Part shown: piece by piece, positions 1 to 8,319 of the stretch
Numbering within the stretch: position 1 is the first letter of the stretch
Layout: every line of letters begins with the position of its first letter
NCBI GenBank assembly: GCA_905233215.1
Contig: CAJODC010000036.1
Span: 1-34,540 of the forward strand
Origin: an uncultured Synergistales bacterium
GTDB lineage: Bacteria; Synergistota; Synergistia; Synergistales; Aminobacteriaceae
Length of the DNA stretch: 34,540 nucleotides
Reading direction: 5' to 3'
Notes under the pieces: generated by a model
Told to the model about the DNA's origin: nothing
The model's input: only the letters and a program-made list of their open reading frames with translations
Database searches by the model: none
Translations under genes and position numbers: made by a program

Positions 1-40
1 CCCTGCCGTCAAAAGCAGAGAGGCAATTCTTACGTGTTGA

Positions 41-1114
41 TTAAGCTACAGTGATTTCCTTGCAGAGATAGACATCTTGAACGGCGTTGATGATCTGAAC
101 TCCCTCGCTCATAGGACGCTGGAAGGCCTTACGACCGAGAATGAGTCCCATTCCGCCCGCTCTCTTGTTGATTACGGCAGTTCTCACGGCCTGAGCGAGA
201 TCGTTTTCGCCCGAAGCACCGCCTGAATTGATGAGTCCTGCTCGTCCCATGTAGCAGTTGGCGACCTGATAGCGTGCGAGGTCAATAGGGTGGTCAGTCG
301 TGAGTTTGTCGTACATTTCCTTTGACGTTTTGCCGTAACCCTTGCCCATCGCAGGATAACCGCCGTTATTCTCGGGCAGTTTCTGTTTGATTATGTCCGC
401 TTCAATCGTAACACCGAGATGATTCGCCTGACCGGTCAAATCTGCTGAAGCGTGGTAATCCGTAACCTTGTCGCCGTTCTTGACCTTGAATGCCGAGTTA
501 CGGAGGTAGCACCACAGAATCGTTGCCATTCCCATTTTGTGAGCCTCATGGAACGCTCTTGAGATTTCCTGAATCTGTCTTGTTGACTCTGGGCTTCCGA
601 AATAAATCGTTGCTCCTACCGCAACAGCTCCGAGATTATAGGCCTGTTCGACTGAAGCGAATAATACCTGATCGAACTGGTTGGGATAAGTGAGAAGCTC
701 GTTGTGGTTGAGCTTGAGAACGAAAGGAATTTTGTGTGCGTACTTCCTTGCTGTCGCTCCGAGTACACCGAGTGTTGTCGCTACGGCATTGCAGCCTGCT
801 TCAATGGCGAGCTTGATTATGTTCTCAGGGTCGAAATAAATCGGGTTAGGGCCGAATGACGCTCCTGCTGAGTGTTCGATTCCCTGATCGACCGGGAGAA
901 TCGAAATGTAACCAGTATTGGCGAGTCTTCCGTGAGAGAAAAGAGTCTGCATCGCCCGCATCACTGGAACAGGACGATCCGACATGCCTACTACCCTGTC
1001 AACAAAATCAGGGCCGGGCAGTGAGAGCATGTCTTTGCTGATTGTCTTGCATTCGTGAGTCAGCAATGACTCCGCTTCTGAGCCTAAGAGGGCTTCAATT
1101 TTTCCGTACTGCAT
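41..1114 (-). CDS. fbaB: Class I fructose-bisphosphate aldolase (FbaB/DhnA type)
   Basis: Cleaves fructose 1,6-bisphosphate to dihydroxyacetone phosphate and glyceraldehyde 3-phosphate through a lysine Schiff base, in cytosolic glycolysis/gluconeogenesis. The protein matches E. coli FbaB nearly end to end: shared blocks include [47 protein letters not shown], the AD-I-I-K-Q-K segment likely carrying the Schiff-base lysine, and the closing [18 protein letters not shown] chose the ATG at 1114, which gives about 357 residues and aligns with the E. coli N-terminus. An in-frame ATG at 1180 would add 22 residues rich in Arg, Lys and Ser with no family counterpart, although it has its own GGAAAG-like site. 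The upstream gap is structured and holds promoter candidates. Family certain, start less so. Confidence 0.95.
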   Translation of the reverse strand: MQYGKIEALLGSEAESLLTHECKTISKDMLSLPGPDFVDRVVGMSDRPVPVMRAMQTLFSHGRLANTGYISILPVDQGIEHSAGASFGPNPIYFDPENIIKLAIEAGCNAVATTLGVLGATARKYAHKIPFVLKLNHNELLTYPNQFDQVLFASVEQAYNLGAVAVGATIYFGSPESTRQIQEISRAFHEAHKMGMATILWCYLRNSAFKVKNGDKVTDYHASADLTGQANHLGVTIEADIIKQKLPENNGGYPAMGKGYGKTSKEMYDKLTTDHPIDLARYQVANCYMGRAGLINSGGASGENDLAQAVRTAVINKRAGGMGLILGRKAFQRPMSEGVQIINAVQDVYLCKEITVA

Positions 1115-1223
1115 AAAATTTTGCCTGCTACGTAAAAAGTGTAATAATGTGCTGTGTACACTCTTTCGAATTTTCCTCATTCTTTCCGCATTTCTGCGAC
1201 ATTCCCTGCCCCTGTTCGCTTAT

Positions 1224-1333
1224 GCTACTAAGGTTTGTACGGCAGTCCAGAGGCTTTTACTTCCCCCCTAGCCGGAGGTAGCCGAATTTCTTCGGTTTGG
1301 TGTTACCTGTCCAGCACTCTGACATTACGTAGC
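1224..1333. ncRNA. 110-nt nested inverted repeat, possible structured RNA in the fbaB leader
   Basis: Four nested complementary arms are visible: GCTACTAA (1224-1231) with TTACGTAGC (1325-1333, one bulge); CAGAG (1248-1252) with CTCTG (1317-1321); AGGTA (1276-1280) with TACCT (1304-1308); CCGAA (1282-1286) with TTCGG (1291-1295). Read on the minus strand the apical loop is GAAA, a GNRA tetraloop. The whole would form a rod with asymmetric internal loops. It matches no riboswitch, SRP RNA or T-box signature I know. It lies in the 281-bp gap between rarA and the longest possible fbaB start, where no convincing gene is seen. It could be a cis-regulatory leader, a small RNA, or a degraded mobile-element end. 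Confidence 0.45.
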
Positions 1334-1362
1334 AAGTTAACCCTCCTCTTGATTTTTGTCAA
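1334..1362 (-). promoter_or_regulatory. Candidate sigma-70 promoter for fbaB
   Basis: On the minus strand a perfect TTGACA (1362-1357) lies 17 nt before TAACTT (1339-1334). A second -10-like TATAAT (1437-1432) lies further upstream, just after the end of rarA, with a weak TTCTCA -35. Either would give fbaB a 5' leader of more than 200 nt containing the inverted repeats at 1224-1333. Sequence match only. Confidence 0.4.
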
Positions 1363-1461
1363 GGTGCTTTTTGGTAACACTTATTTTTTAGAAGCTAAAC
1401 ACATCTCCTTGAGTTTTTTGTTACGCAAATAATTATACAACCTGCGAATTTTTTGAGAATG

Positions 1462-2736
1462 TTACGGCTTGTTACTCTCTCGCAGTTTCTCTTTCATCTT
1501 CTTCAGAGACTCAAGACGCTTCCTGTAATGAATCTCTCCGCCTTGTTCTGTCGGGTGGTAATACTCTCTTCCCTTCATGCTTTCTGGCAGACACTCCATA
1601 GCCGTTACTCTCTGTTCGTAATCGTGGGCGAACTTGTAGCCCTTTCCATAATCCAATTCTCTCATCAACTTTGTCGGAGCGTTCCTTATGTGCAACGGTA
1701 CAGGCTCGGCCATGCTGTGAAGTGCGTCATTCTTCGCTGTGTTGTAGGCAACATCAACAGCGTTCGACTTAGGTACGATTGACATGTGAATGACAGCCTG
1801 CGCTAAGTTCACGGCACATTCAGGCATTCCGACAAAATGACAGGCATTGTAAGCGGCTACAGCCATTGAGAGAGCATTGGGTTCAGCAAGTCCGACATCT
1901 TCGCTCGCAAATCGTATAACTCTCCTCGCAACATACAAAGGATCCTCGCCAGCCTCAAGCATTCTAGCAAGCCAGTAAACAGCCGCGTCAGGGTCAGAAT
2001 TTCTCATCGACTTGTGCAACGCTGAGATCATGTTGTAATGTTCCTCGCCGTTCTTGTCATAGAGCAATGACTTTCTTGACGTGCATTGTTCGAGAATGTC
2101 AAAAGTAATTTCACCTTCGGAATTTATCGCTGTCATCTCAAGAAGCGATAACGCAGCTCTTGCATCGCCGTCAGCAAAATTAGCGATTGCGTTCAGAATC
2201 TCATCGTCAGCCGTAACATCAAGAAGCGTCAATCCTCTCCGTAAAAGTTTCACGATCTCGTCAGCCGAAAGAGGTTTCAGCACAAAAACCTTACAGCGCG
2301 ACAATAAAGCCCCGTTAATCTCAAACGATGGATTTTCTGTCGTTGCTCCAATAAGAATGATGCTTCCTCGTTCAACAAACGGTAAAAACGCGTCCTGCTG
2401 TGCCTTGTTGAAGCGGTGAATTTCATCAACAAACAAAATCGTTCTAGTACCGAAATTTTTGTTAGTGTCAGCTTGCTTCATTACCTCTCGGATTTCTTTT
2501 ATTCCGCCAGTTACGGCTGAGAAGGTTACAAATTCGGCCTGAGTTTTTCGGGCGATTATTCCGGCGAGTGTAGTCTTTCCGACACCGGGAGGCCCCCAGA
2601 AAATCATCGAGGGTATTCGGTCGCTGTCGATAATTTTCCTCAATATCTTTCCGGGTGCTACTAGGTGAGACTGTCCGGCGAAATCGTCAAGGCTTTGAGG
2701 CCTCATTCTCGCCGCTAATGGTTCTTGTGTCAGCAT
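1462..2736 (-). CDS. rarA: Replication-associated recombination protein A (RarA/MgsA), AAA+ ATPase
   Basis: A clamp-loader-like AAA+ ATPase acting at stalled replication forks. Near the N-terminus is the family signature RMRPQSLDDFAGQSHL, then Walker A GPPGVGKT (about residues 48-55), Walker B with DEIHRF (about 103-108), the sensor-like GATTENPSFEIN, and the C-terminal tetramerisation region ending in GKGYKFAHDYE and YYHPTEQGGE-like segments. At about 424 residues it is full length. The ATG at 2736 overlaps the TGA of the upstream acetyltransferase gene by one base (TGATG), suggesting translational coupling; an in-frame TTG at 2739 is the alternative. No terminator is evident between this gene and fbaB downstream. 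Confidence 0.95.
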   Translation of the reverse strand: MLTQEPLAARMRPQSLDDFAGQSHLVAPGKILRKIIDSDRIPSMIFWGPPGVGKTTLAGIIARKTQAEFVTFSAVTGGIKEIREVMKQADTNKNFGTRTILFVDEIHRFNKAQQDAFLPFVERGSIILIGATTENPSFEINGALLSRCKVFVLKPLSADEIVKLLRRGLTLLDVTADDEILNAIANFADGDARAALSLLEMTAINSEGEITFDILEQCTSRKSLLYDKNGEEHYNMISALHKSMRNSDPDAAVYWLARMLEAGEDPLYVARRVIRFASEDVGLAEPNALSMAVAAYNACHFVGMPECAVNLAQAVIHMSIVPKSNAVDVAYNTAKNDALHSMAEPVPLHIRNAPTKLMRELDYGKGYKFAHDYEQRVTAMECLPESMKGREYYHPTEQGGEIHYRKRLESLKKMKEKLRESNKP

Positions 2737-3320
2737 CAATCTATAGTCTTGATGACTTTACACGGATTCCCTGCGGCCAAAACGCCTGACGGAATATTTT
2801 TTGTTACAACGCTTCCTGCGCCGATAACACTGCCGTCCCCGATTGTTACGCCTCCGATAACTGTAACGTTGCTCGAAAGCCAGCAGTTGTCGCCAATCGT
2901 TATGGGCTTGCCGTACTCAAGCTGAATGATGTTGCCGTTCTCGTCATTGCGGGCGTTACGTTCCTGCCATCGTAACGGGTGCATAGGTGTCAGAAGTGAT
3001 ACGTTCGTTCCCAGCATGACATTATCGCCGATATTGACCGGGCATATGTCGAGTATCGTTGTCCCGAAATTTGCGTAAAAATTTTTCCCGATGTGAATAT
3101 TTATTCCGTAGTCGAAAAATATATGTCCCTGAAAATACGCTTCATGATCCGAATAAGGCAGAAGCTCACGGAGAATCTTGTAGCGTTCTTCCTCGTCAGT
3201 GTCAAAAAGTTTGTTGTACATCATGCAAAGCCTGTGAGCCTTCGTCCGTAACAAGTACAATTCATCATCAGCAGGATTGTATAACTCACCGGCGGTCATT
3301 TTTTCTCGTTCGTTCAACAA
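2736..3320 (-). CDS. Maltose/galactoside-type sugar O-acetyltransferase
   Basis: A left-handed beta-helix acetyltransferase that moves an acetyl group from acetyl-CoA to a sugar hydroxyl. It aligns with E. coli Maa/LacA: N-terminal EKMTAGELYNPADDEL, then hexapeptide repeats including FFDYGINIHIGKNFYANFG, LDICPVNIGDNVMLGTNVSLLTPMHP (with the catalytic-type His), IGDNCWLSSNVTVIGGVTIGDGSVIGAGSVV and the closing AAGNPCKVIK. About 194 residues, usual family length. The start is one of several in-frame TTG codons (3326, 3320, 3317); an AAAGGTGA site abuts 3326, so 3320 or 3317 has better spacing. The substrate cannot be read from sequence. The gene overlaps rarA by one base. Confidence 0.9.
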   Translation of the reverse strand: MLNEREKMTAGELYNPADDELYLLRTKAHRLCMMYNKLFDTDEEERYKILRELLPYSDHEAYFQGHIFFDYGINIHIGKNFYANFGTTILDICPVNIGDNVMLGTNVSLLTPMHPLRWQERNARNDENGNIIQLEYGKPITIGDNCWLSSNVTVIGGVTIGDGSVIGAGSVVTKNIPSGVLAAGNPCKVIKTID

Positions 3321-3344
3321 AATCAATCACCTTTCGCTCAAACT

Positions 3345-3353
3345 TGGTATAAT
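3345..3353 (+). promoter_or_regulatory. Extended -10 promoter for the GntP permease gene
   Basis: TTGGTATAAT contains a perfect -10 hexamer TATAAT (3348-3353) preceded by the TGn extension. There is no good -35, as is common for extended -10 promoters. The site lies about 58 nt upstream of the ATG at 3411, in the divergent gap shared with the acetyltransferase gene. Confidence 0.5.
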
Positions 3354-3410
3354 TCTACACGATTCATTTCAGTTCACACAAAATTTTCAGAAAGGGGTTT
3401 CATTCTAACT

Positions 3411-4775
3411 ATGGTTCAAGGTTCTATGTTGGTAGTAATTCTTGTTGTTGCCATTATCTTAATGGTACTCCTCATCTCCAAGATGAAGTTTCACCCGTTC
3501 GTTGCGTTATTCGCTGTGGCTCTGGCGATGGGACTGGCTGTCGGAATGGCACCGGCTAAAGTTCTCGACACTATACTGAACGGTTTTGGCGGAACTTGCA
3601 GGGGTATCGGCATCGTTATTCTTTTGGGTACGATAATCGGAGCGATGCTCGAAAAGTCGGGAGCTGCTTTCACGATGGCCGACTCGGTATTGAAGGTTGT
3701 CGGCGAAAAACGGCCTGCCCTCGCAATGAGTCTCATCGGCTGGGTAGTGTCAATCCCTGTATTCTGTGACTCAGGCTTCGTAATCCTCTCATCGCTCAAC
3801 AAGTCATTGGCACGCCGGAGCAAAGTCAGTCTGTCAACAATGGCAATCGCTCTCTCAACAGGTCTCTATGCCACTCACACTCTCGTACCTCCTACACCGG
3901 GCCCGATAGCAGCCGCCGATAAACTTGGCGCAGACTTGGGAATGGTCATCATGTGGGGTATAGCAGTGTCAATAGTCTCGGTCTTAGCTGGCTATATCTA
4001 CGCTTTGATTGCCGGGCCGAAACTGCCTGTACCTTTCGACACAAACGCTGAAGAAGGCGTAACCTATGACTCGCTCAAAGCAAAATACGGTAAATTACCG
4101 TCAGCGTTTAAGTCATTCGCTCCGATTCTTGTACCGTTGATTTTGATCGCTTTCAGTTCGTTCATCAGTTACCCCTCAACACTCGCTAAGATTGGCGGAA
4201 AAGAGTCAACACTCTTCATCGTTTCGTCATTCTTGGGCAGTCCTGTAATCGCTTTGTCGATAGGCGTGATACTGTGCTTCTTCCTCGCTCCTTTGACTGA
4301 GGAAGTAACGAACGGCTGGATCGGCGCAGGTGTCAAAGACGGTGCCAACATCATCATGATAACGGCAGCAGGCGGAGGACTTGGCGCGGTAATTTCAGCG
4401 TCAGGCGTTGGACAGTACATCGGCGAGGCTCTTTCGTCATACAACTTCGGGATATTCCTTCCGTTCATCATTGCAGCAGCGTTGAAGACGGCTCAAGGTT
4501 CGTCAACAGTCGCAATCGTAACGACAGCCGAAATCATCGCTCCCATGTTAGCGTCATTGGGACTCGGTTCACCGATGGGCGGAGTCTTGGCGACTCTGGC
4601 AATCGGAAGCGGTGCAATGGTGGTATCACATGCTAACGACTCGTACTTCTGGGTTGTGACTCAGTTCAGCGACATGGATTTGGGAACTGCGTATAAGGCT
4701 CAGACGATGGCGACATTGATTCAGGGAGTCGTGGCAGTGCTGGCGATTTACGGAATATCACTCTACATGCTTTAA
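3411..4775 (+). CDS. GntP-family permease (gluconate/organic acid:H+ symporter type)
   Basis: An integral membrane transporter of 454 residues made almost entirely of hydrophobic helices. Family hallmarks are the N-terminal LISKMKFHPFVALFAVALAMG, GFGGTCRGIGIVILLGTIIGAMLEKSGAA, PVFCDSGFVILSSLN, THTLVPPTPGPIAAA, KTAQGSSTVAIVTTAEIIAPML and the near-C-terminal SHANDSYFWVVTQFSDM. Members carry gluconate, fructuronate, glycerate or related acids; the substrate here is not decidable because no sugar-acid catabolic gene is adjacent. The ATG follows an AAAGGGG ribosome site. It is monocistronic, with an extended -10 promoter before it and a strong hairpin after it. Confidence 0.92.
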   Translation: MVQGSMLVVILVVAIILMVLLISKMKFHPFVALFAVALAMGLAVGMAPAKVLDTILNGFGGTCRGIGIVILLGTIIGAMLEKSGAAFTMADSVLKVVGEKRPALAMSLIGWVVSIPVFCDSGFVILSSLNKSLARRSKVSLSTMAIALSTGLYATHTLVPPTPGPIAAADKLGADLGMVIMWGIAVSIVSVLAGYIYALIAGPKLPVPFDTNAEEGVTYDSLKAKYGKLPSAFKSFAPILVPLILIAFSSFISYPSTLAKIGGKESTLFIVSSFLGSPVIALSIGVILCFFLAPLTEEVTNGWIGAGVKDGANIIMITAAGGGLGAVISASGVGQYIGEALSSYNFGIFLPFIIAAALKTAQGSSTVAIVTTAEIIAPMLASLGLGSPMGGVLATLAIGSGAMVVSHANDSYFWVVTQFSDMDLGTAYKAQTMATLIQGVVAVLAIYGISLYML

Positions 4776-4787
4776 TCACGTCATTAA

Positions 4788-4817
4788 CCCCCTCCGAGAA
4801 ATTGAGAGGGGGCTTTG
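4788..4817. terminator. Intrinsic terminator between convergent gntP-type and hydF genes
   Basis: CCCCCTC (4788-4794) pairs with GAGGGGG (4806-4812) across an 11-nt loop, followed by a T-rich tail on the plus strand. It lies between two convergent genes and may serve both, though the T-tract is short. Confidence 0.75.
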
Positions 4818-4818
4818 T

Positions 4819-6021
4819 TCACCTGAAAGGCTCAAGACTTCGGTTTAATATCCCGTGCATCTTCGCTATCGCTACACCATAATTCACTATTGGTACACCT
4901 GCGGTCTTGGCGCGTTCGAGTCGTGATTTCATTTCCTGTTCGTTAAGCATACAGCCTCCGCAATGTACGACCAGTGAAAAATTTTTGAGCCTCTCAACGT
5001 CAGGGAACTCACCGCCGGACGTGAACGAAAATTCAGGACTTGCCCCTGAAAAATTCCGAATCCATGCCGGCATCTTCTCCGTTCCAATGTCTCCGCACTG
5101 CCTGTGATGCGTACAGCCTTCGGAGATCAGCACCTTGTCGCCGTCATTAAGAGCCGATAACTTTTCCGCACCTTCAGCGAGTGTCTTCAAGTCTCCCTTG
5201 TAGCGGGCGAAGAGAATCGAAAATGACGTGAGCGGAATATCCTTCGGTACTATTGCGTCAACCTGTGAGAAAACTTGAGAGTCTGTGATGACGAGTCGAG
5301 GAGTTTTCGTGAGAGCCTTTAACATTGCTGCTAACTCTTGAGGCTGACACACTAAGCAGGAACAGCGAGAGTCGAGTATGTCGCGTATTGTCTGCTGTTG
5401 AGGGAGAATGAGTCTTCCTTTTGGTGCTGCTTTGTCGACAGGCACAACGAGTACAACAATGTCCCCTTCAGTGAGAAAATCGGCAACAAGTCTTTTCCCG
5501 TTCACTGACTTCTTGACGAGTGAGGCTATACGTTCCTTGAGAGTGTTGACATTCTCGCCTGTTATTGCGCTGACGTAGAGTCTGCCGGGCTCTCTGTCTG
5601 TCATCAAGTCAGCTTTATTATTTGCGACAATGTATGGTAATTTCCTGTCGTCAAAAATTTTCATCAAGTCAATTTCATCTCGTGAAAATTCCTGTGAAGC
5701 ATCATGAACTAGAACAGCAACATCACATTTCGCCAAGACATTCATGGCTCTTTTGACTCTCAATTCACCCAAATAGCCCTCGTCATCAAGTCCCGGCGTG
5801 TCAATAATCACGACAGGCCCAAGCGGTAAAAGCTCCATTGCCTTGCTCACAGGGTCGGTCGTAGTCCCTTTGACATCAGAGACTACGGCCAAGTCCTGAC
5901 CTGTTACGGCGTTGACAAGCGATGATTTACCGGCGTTCCTCAGTCCGAAGAAAGCTATGTGTACACGTTCGCCCGATGGCGTTTCGTTGAGGCTAGAACC
6001 TGAAGTCCCTTGCGTTTCCAT
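4819..6021 (-). CDS. hydF: [FeFe]-hydrogenase H-cluster maturation GTPase HydF
   Basis: HydF is the scaffold and GTPase on which the diiron subcluster of [FeFe]-hydrogenase is assembled before delivery to HydA. The N-terminal G domain has P-loop GLRNAGKS (26-33), switch DTPGLDDEG and NKAD specificity motif. The C-terminal half carries the HydF metal-binding signature: Cys303-x-His305, then His353-Cys354-x-x-Cys357 (HCGGC), spaced 47 residues apart as in the family. Length of 400 residues is normal. It overlaps the end of hydG by 29 nt with a GAGG ribosome site inside hydG, so the two are co-translated. HydE and the hydrogenase itself are not in the window. Confidence 0.96.
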   Translation of the reverse strand: METQGTSGSSLNETPSGERVHIAFFGLRNAGKSSLVNAVTGQDLAVVSDVKGTTTDPVSKAMELLPLGPVVIIDTPGLDDEGYLGELRVKRAMNVLAKCDVAVLVHDASQEFSRDEIDLMKIFDDRKLPYIVANNKADLMTDREPGRLYVSAITGENVNTLKERIASLVKKSVNGKRLVADFLTEGDIVVLVVPVDKAAPKGRLILPQQQTIRDILDSRCSCLVCQPQELAAMLKALTKTPRLVITDSQVFSQVDAIVPKDIPLTSFSILFARYKGDLKTLAEGAEKLSALNDGDKVLISEGCTHHRQCGDIGTEKMPAWIRNFSGASPEFSFTSGGEFPDVERLKNFSLVVHCGGCMLNEQEMKSRLERAKTAGVPIVNYGVAIAKMHGILNRSLEPFR

Positions 6022-7435
6022 TCTTCATGGCCTCGATGTTCTGTCTCGCTATTTCCCGGACGTTCTCACGGGGTATTCTCTGAAGTTCACGCTCTATCAT
6101 CTCGTAACCGATTCTCTTCGTCTCTGGCGATGCGTAATCCTCAAGGTATTCCGTGAGCGTCATCAGTGCGTTAGGGTGGCAGCAGTTGAGAATCTGTCCT
6201 GACTTGCAGAGACTCATGAATCTGTCGCCCGTCCTCCCTGCCCTGTAACAAGCAGTACAGAATGACGGAATATGATTCTGTTTCATCAGCCACTGTACAA
6301 CCTCGTCAAGCGTCCTCTGGTCTGAAACGTCAAACTGTTCTGTGTCATGCGGTCTTTCCTCGCTCGTGTAACCTCCGACTGATGTTCGTGAAGCTCCGCT
6401 GATCTGCGAAATTCCTACGTCTAACATTTTCGCTCTGACTGCTTCGCTCTCTCTTGTTGAGATTATCATTCCTGTGTAAGGGACTGCGACTCTGATACAA
6501 GCCGCAATCTTCGTGAAAATTTCATCGGGTATCGAGTTGTTGAAGTCATCAGGGTTAATGTCATCGGCAGGCTTGACTCTCGGTACGCTTATCGTGTGAG
6601 GACCGACTCCGAAGACAGCCTCCAAGTGTTCAGCGTGCATCAAGAGTCCGGCGAACTCGTACTTATAGCCCTCAAGCCCGAAGAGTACGCCGAGTCCAAC
6701 GTCATCAATACCGCCCTGCTGCGCCCTGTCGTGAGCCTCAGTGTGGTAGGCGTAATCGTGTTTAGGCCCGGTCGGGTGGAGGTACTCGTAACTTTTTCGG
6801 TTGTAAGTTTCCTGAAATAGAATGTACGTTCCTATTCCGGCCTCTTTGAGCTTGCGGTAATTTTCGACAGTCGTTGCGGCTATGTTGACGTTTACCCGCC
6901 TGATGTCGCCGTTCTTGTGGTGAACGCTGTAGATCGTCTTGATACTGTCAAGAATGTACTCGATGGGATTGTTGACCGGGTCTTCGCCTGCTTCGATGGC
7001 CAGTCTCTTGTGTCCCATGTCCTGTAACGCTATGACCTCAGCTCGGATTTCTTCCTGTGTTAATTTCTTGCGCTTGATTGTCTTGTTCTTTGTGTGATAA
7101 GGACAATACAGACAGCCGTTGATACAGTAATTCGACAGGTAGAGAGGAGCGAAGAGAACGATTCGATTTCCGTAGAAAGCAAGTTTGATTTCTTCGGCGA
7201 CATCGTAAATGCGCTTGATGATTTCGGGGTCTTCACAGGCGAGAAGCACAGACGCTTCACGGTGAGTCAGTCCCGAACATGTACAGCCGTTTTTGTTGAA
7301 CTTAGGCCGAGCCTTTTCGAGAAGAGAGTTAATGAGAGCGGTATCGTTTTTGTGTGCTTCGGCGTAAACGAGAGTGTCAAGAATTTCATCATGGTTAATG
7401 AAGTCGTCAGCATGTGGCGATGATGGATTATACAT
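5993..7435 (-). CDS. hydG: [FeFe]-hydrogenase maturation radical SAM tyrosine lyase HydG
   Basis: HydG cleaves tyrosine to p-cresol and dehydroglycine and turns the latter into the CO and cyanide ligands of the H-cluster. The radical SAM motif Cx3Cx2C is seen at Cys104, Cys108 and Cys111 (CINGCLYC). The HydG-specific C-terminal CX2CX22C cluster site is at Cys393, Cys396 and Cys419 (CTACYRAGRTGDRFMSLC onward). At 480 residues it is full length, and both cluster motifs are intact, so it should be active. The ATG follows a strong AAGGAGGG site. It is the first gene of a two-gene unit with hydF, divergent from the epimerase gene. Confidence 0.97.
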   Translation of the reverse strand: MYNPSSPHADDFINHDEILDTLVYAEAHKNDTALINSLLEKARPKFNKNGCTCSGLTHREASVLLACEDPEIIKRIYDVAEEIKLAFYGNRIVLFAPLYLSNYCINGCLYCPYHTKNKTIKRKKLTQEEIRAEVIALQDMGHKRLAIEAGEDPVNNPIEYILDSIKTIYSVHHKNGDIRRVNVNIAATTVENYRKLKEAGIGTYILFQETYNRKSYEYLHPTGPKHDYAYHTEAHDRAQQGGIDDVGLGVLFGLEGYKYEFAGLLMHAEHLEAVFGVGPHTISVPRVKPADDINPDDFNNSIPDEIFTKIAACIRVAVPYTGMIISTRESEAVRAKMLDVGISQISGASRTSVGGYTSEERPHDTEQFDVSDQRTLDEVVQWLMKQNHIPSFCTACYRAGRTGDRFMSLCKSGQILNCCHPNALMTLTEYLEDYASPETKRIGYEMIERELQRIPRENVREIARQNIEAMKNGNARDFRF

Positions 7436-7502
7436 AGTTTTACCCTCCTTCTTTCGGATCAGAGAATGAGAACTCTTTGCCGTCAGAAATTTCTTGACTG
7501 TT

Positions 7503-7541
7503 ATTATAGCAGTGCGTCCCTGAAATTTTTAGTAATATAAT
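7503..7541. promoter_or_regulatory. Divergent promoter region of hydG and nnrE
   Basis: The 147-bp gap between hydG and nnrE is A+T-rich and holds two -10-like hexamers: TATAAT on the minus strand (7508-7503), about 68 nt before the hydG ATG, and TATAAT on the plus strand (7536-7541), about 42 nt before the nnrE TTG. Neither has a clear -35 at standard spacing. Confidence 0.35.
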
Positions 7542-7582
7542 ATTCTCAGCTATCAAAAATTTTTTGACGGAGGAGATTCAAC

Positions 7583-8299
7583 TTGCCCCCAGAATACGAT
7601 AACGAACTGGAATATTTTTACGACCCTGAGGAATTTCACAGGGAAGTTGTCTACGTAGGAGTCGACTCGCCCGAAGCATATTCACGGCAGCAGGCACGTG
7701 ATGCCGACAAGAGAGCGATTGAGACTTTCGGAATACCGAGCATCTTGCTCATGGAGAACGCTGCACTGTCGGTGATACGTGAAGTCAAAGAGTACATGGT
7801 ATTCGCTGTAGTCTGCGCTCCCGGCTCAAACGGCGGAGACGGTCTGGCAATAGCCCGGCACTTGTGCATAATGGGAAAGGACGTTCGAGTCTACATTCTC
7901 GGCGATCCCAAGAAGGGCAGCAATGATTTTCAGACCAATCTCAAAATAATGAGCCGACTCGCTCCCGAAGTCCTGAACACTGTCAACGATGAAAATTTTG
8001 ACGAGTTCGAGAGTGCGTTGAAAGGCTGTGAGGCTTGCATAGACGCAATTTTCGGAACTGGCCTCAATCGTCCTGTCGAAGGCATCTTCAAACGAGCAAT
8101 CGAGGCAATGAACACATTAACATCTCACATTGTCGCTGTCGATATTCCTTCTGGGCTTGACTGCGACACAGGCGAGGAGCTTGGCGTTGCTGTGAGGGCT
8201 GCCAGAACTGTAACGTTTCACAGAATGAAGAAGGGATTAGACATCTCGCCTCAATTCGGAGGAGATGTGATAGTTTCATACATAGGTATACCAAATTAA
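7583..8299 (+). CDS. nnrE: NAD(P)H-hydrate epimerase (YjeF N-terminal domain)
   Basis: Epimerises damaged NAD(P)HX so that the S-form can be repaired by a dehydratase. Family motifs are QQARDADKRAIETFGIPSILLMENAA near the start, PGSNGGDGLAIARHL (nucleotide and K+ binding region), CIDAIFGTGLNRPV and IVAVDIPSGLDCDTGE. The protein ends at 238 residues, so it has only the epimerase half; bifunctional NnrE/NnrD proteins carry an ADP-dependent dehydratase behind it. The dehydratase must be elsewhere or absent. The start is TTG at 7583, placed by GGAGGAG seven bases upstream; the N-terminal tail of about 25 acidic and aromatic residues before the conserved region is unusual. Confidence 0.88.
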   Translation: MPPEYDNELEYFYDPEEFHREVVYVGVDSPEAYSRQQARDADKRAIETFGIPSILLMENAALSVIREVKEYMVFAVVCAPGSNGGDGLAIARHLCIMGKDVRVYILGDPKKGSNDFQTNLKIMSRLAPEVLNTVNDENFDEFESALKGCEACIDAIFGTGLNRPVEGIFKRAIEAMNTLTSHIVAVDIPSGLDCDTGEELGVAVRAARTVTFHRMKKGLDISPQFGGDVIVSYIGIPN

Positions 8300-8319
8300 A
8301 TCGAGGAGGATTTTTTCTC

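Noticed and set aside
1224-1333. SRP RNA, 6S RNA or T-box identity for the rod structure
   Set aside because: It lacks the SRP GGAA apex and conserved internal loops, is shorter than typical 6S RNA, and has no T-box AGGGTGGNACCGCG motif.
1453-1782. 109-codon plus-strand frame over the rarA 3' end
   Set aside because: Antisense to conserved rarA codons; no supporting features.
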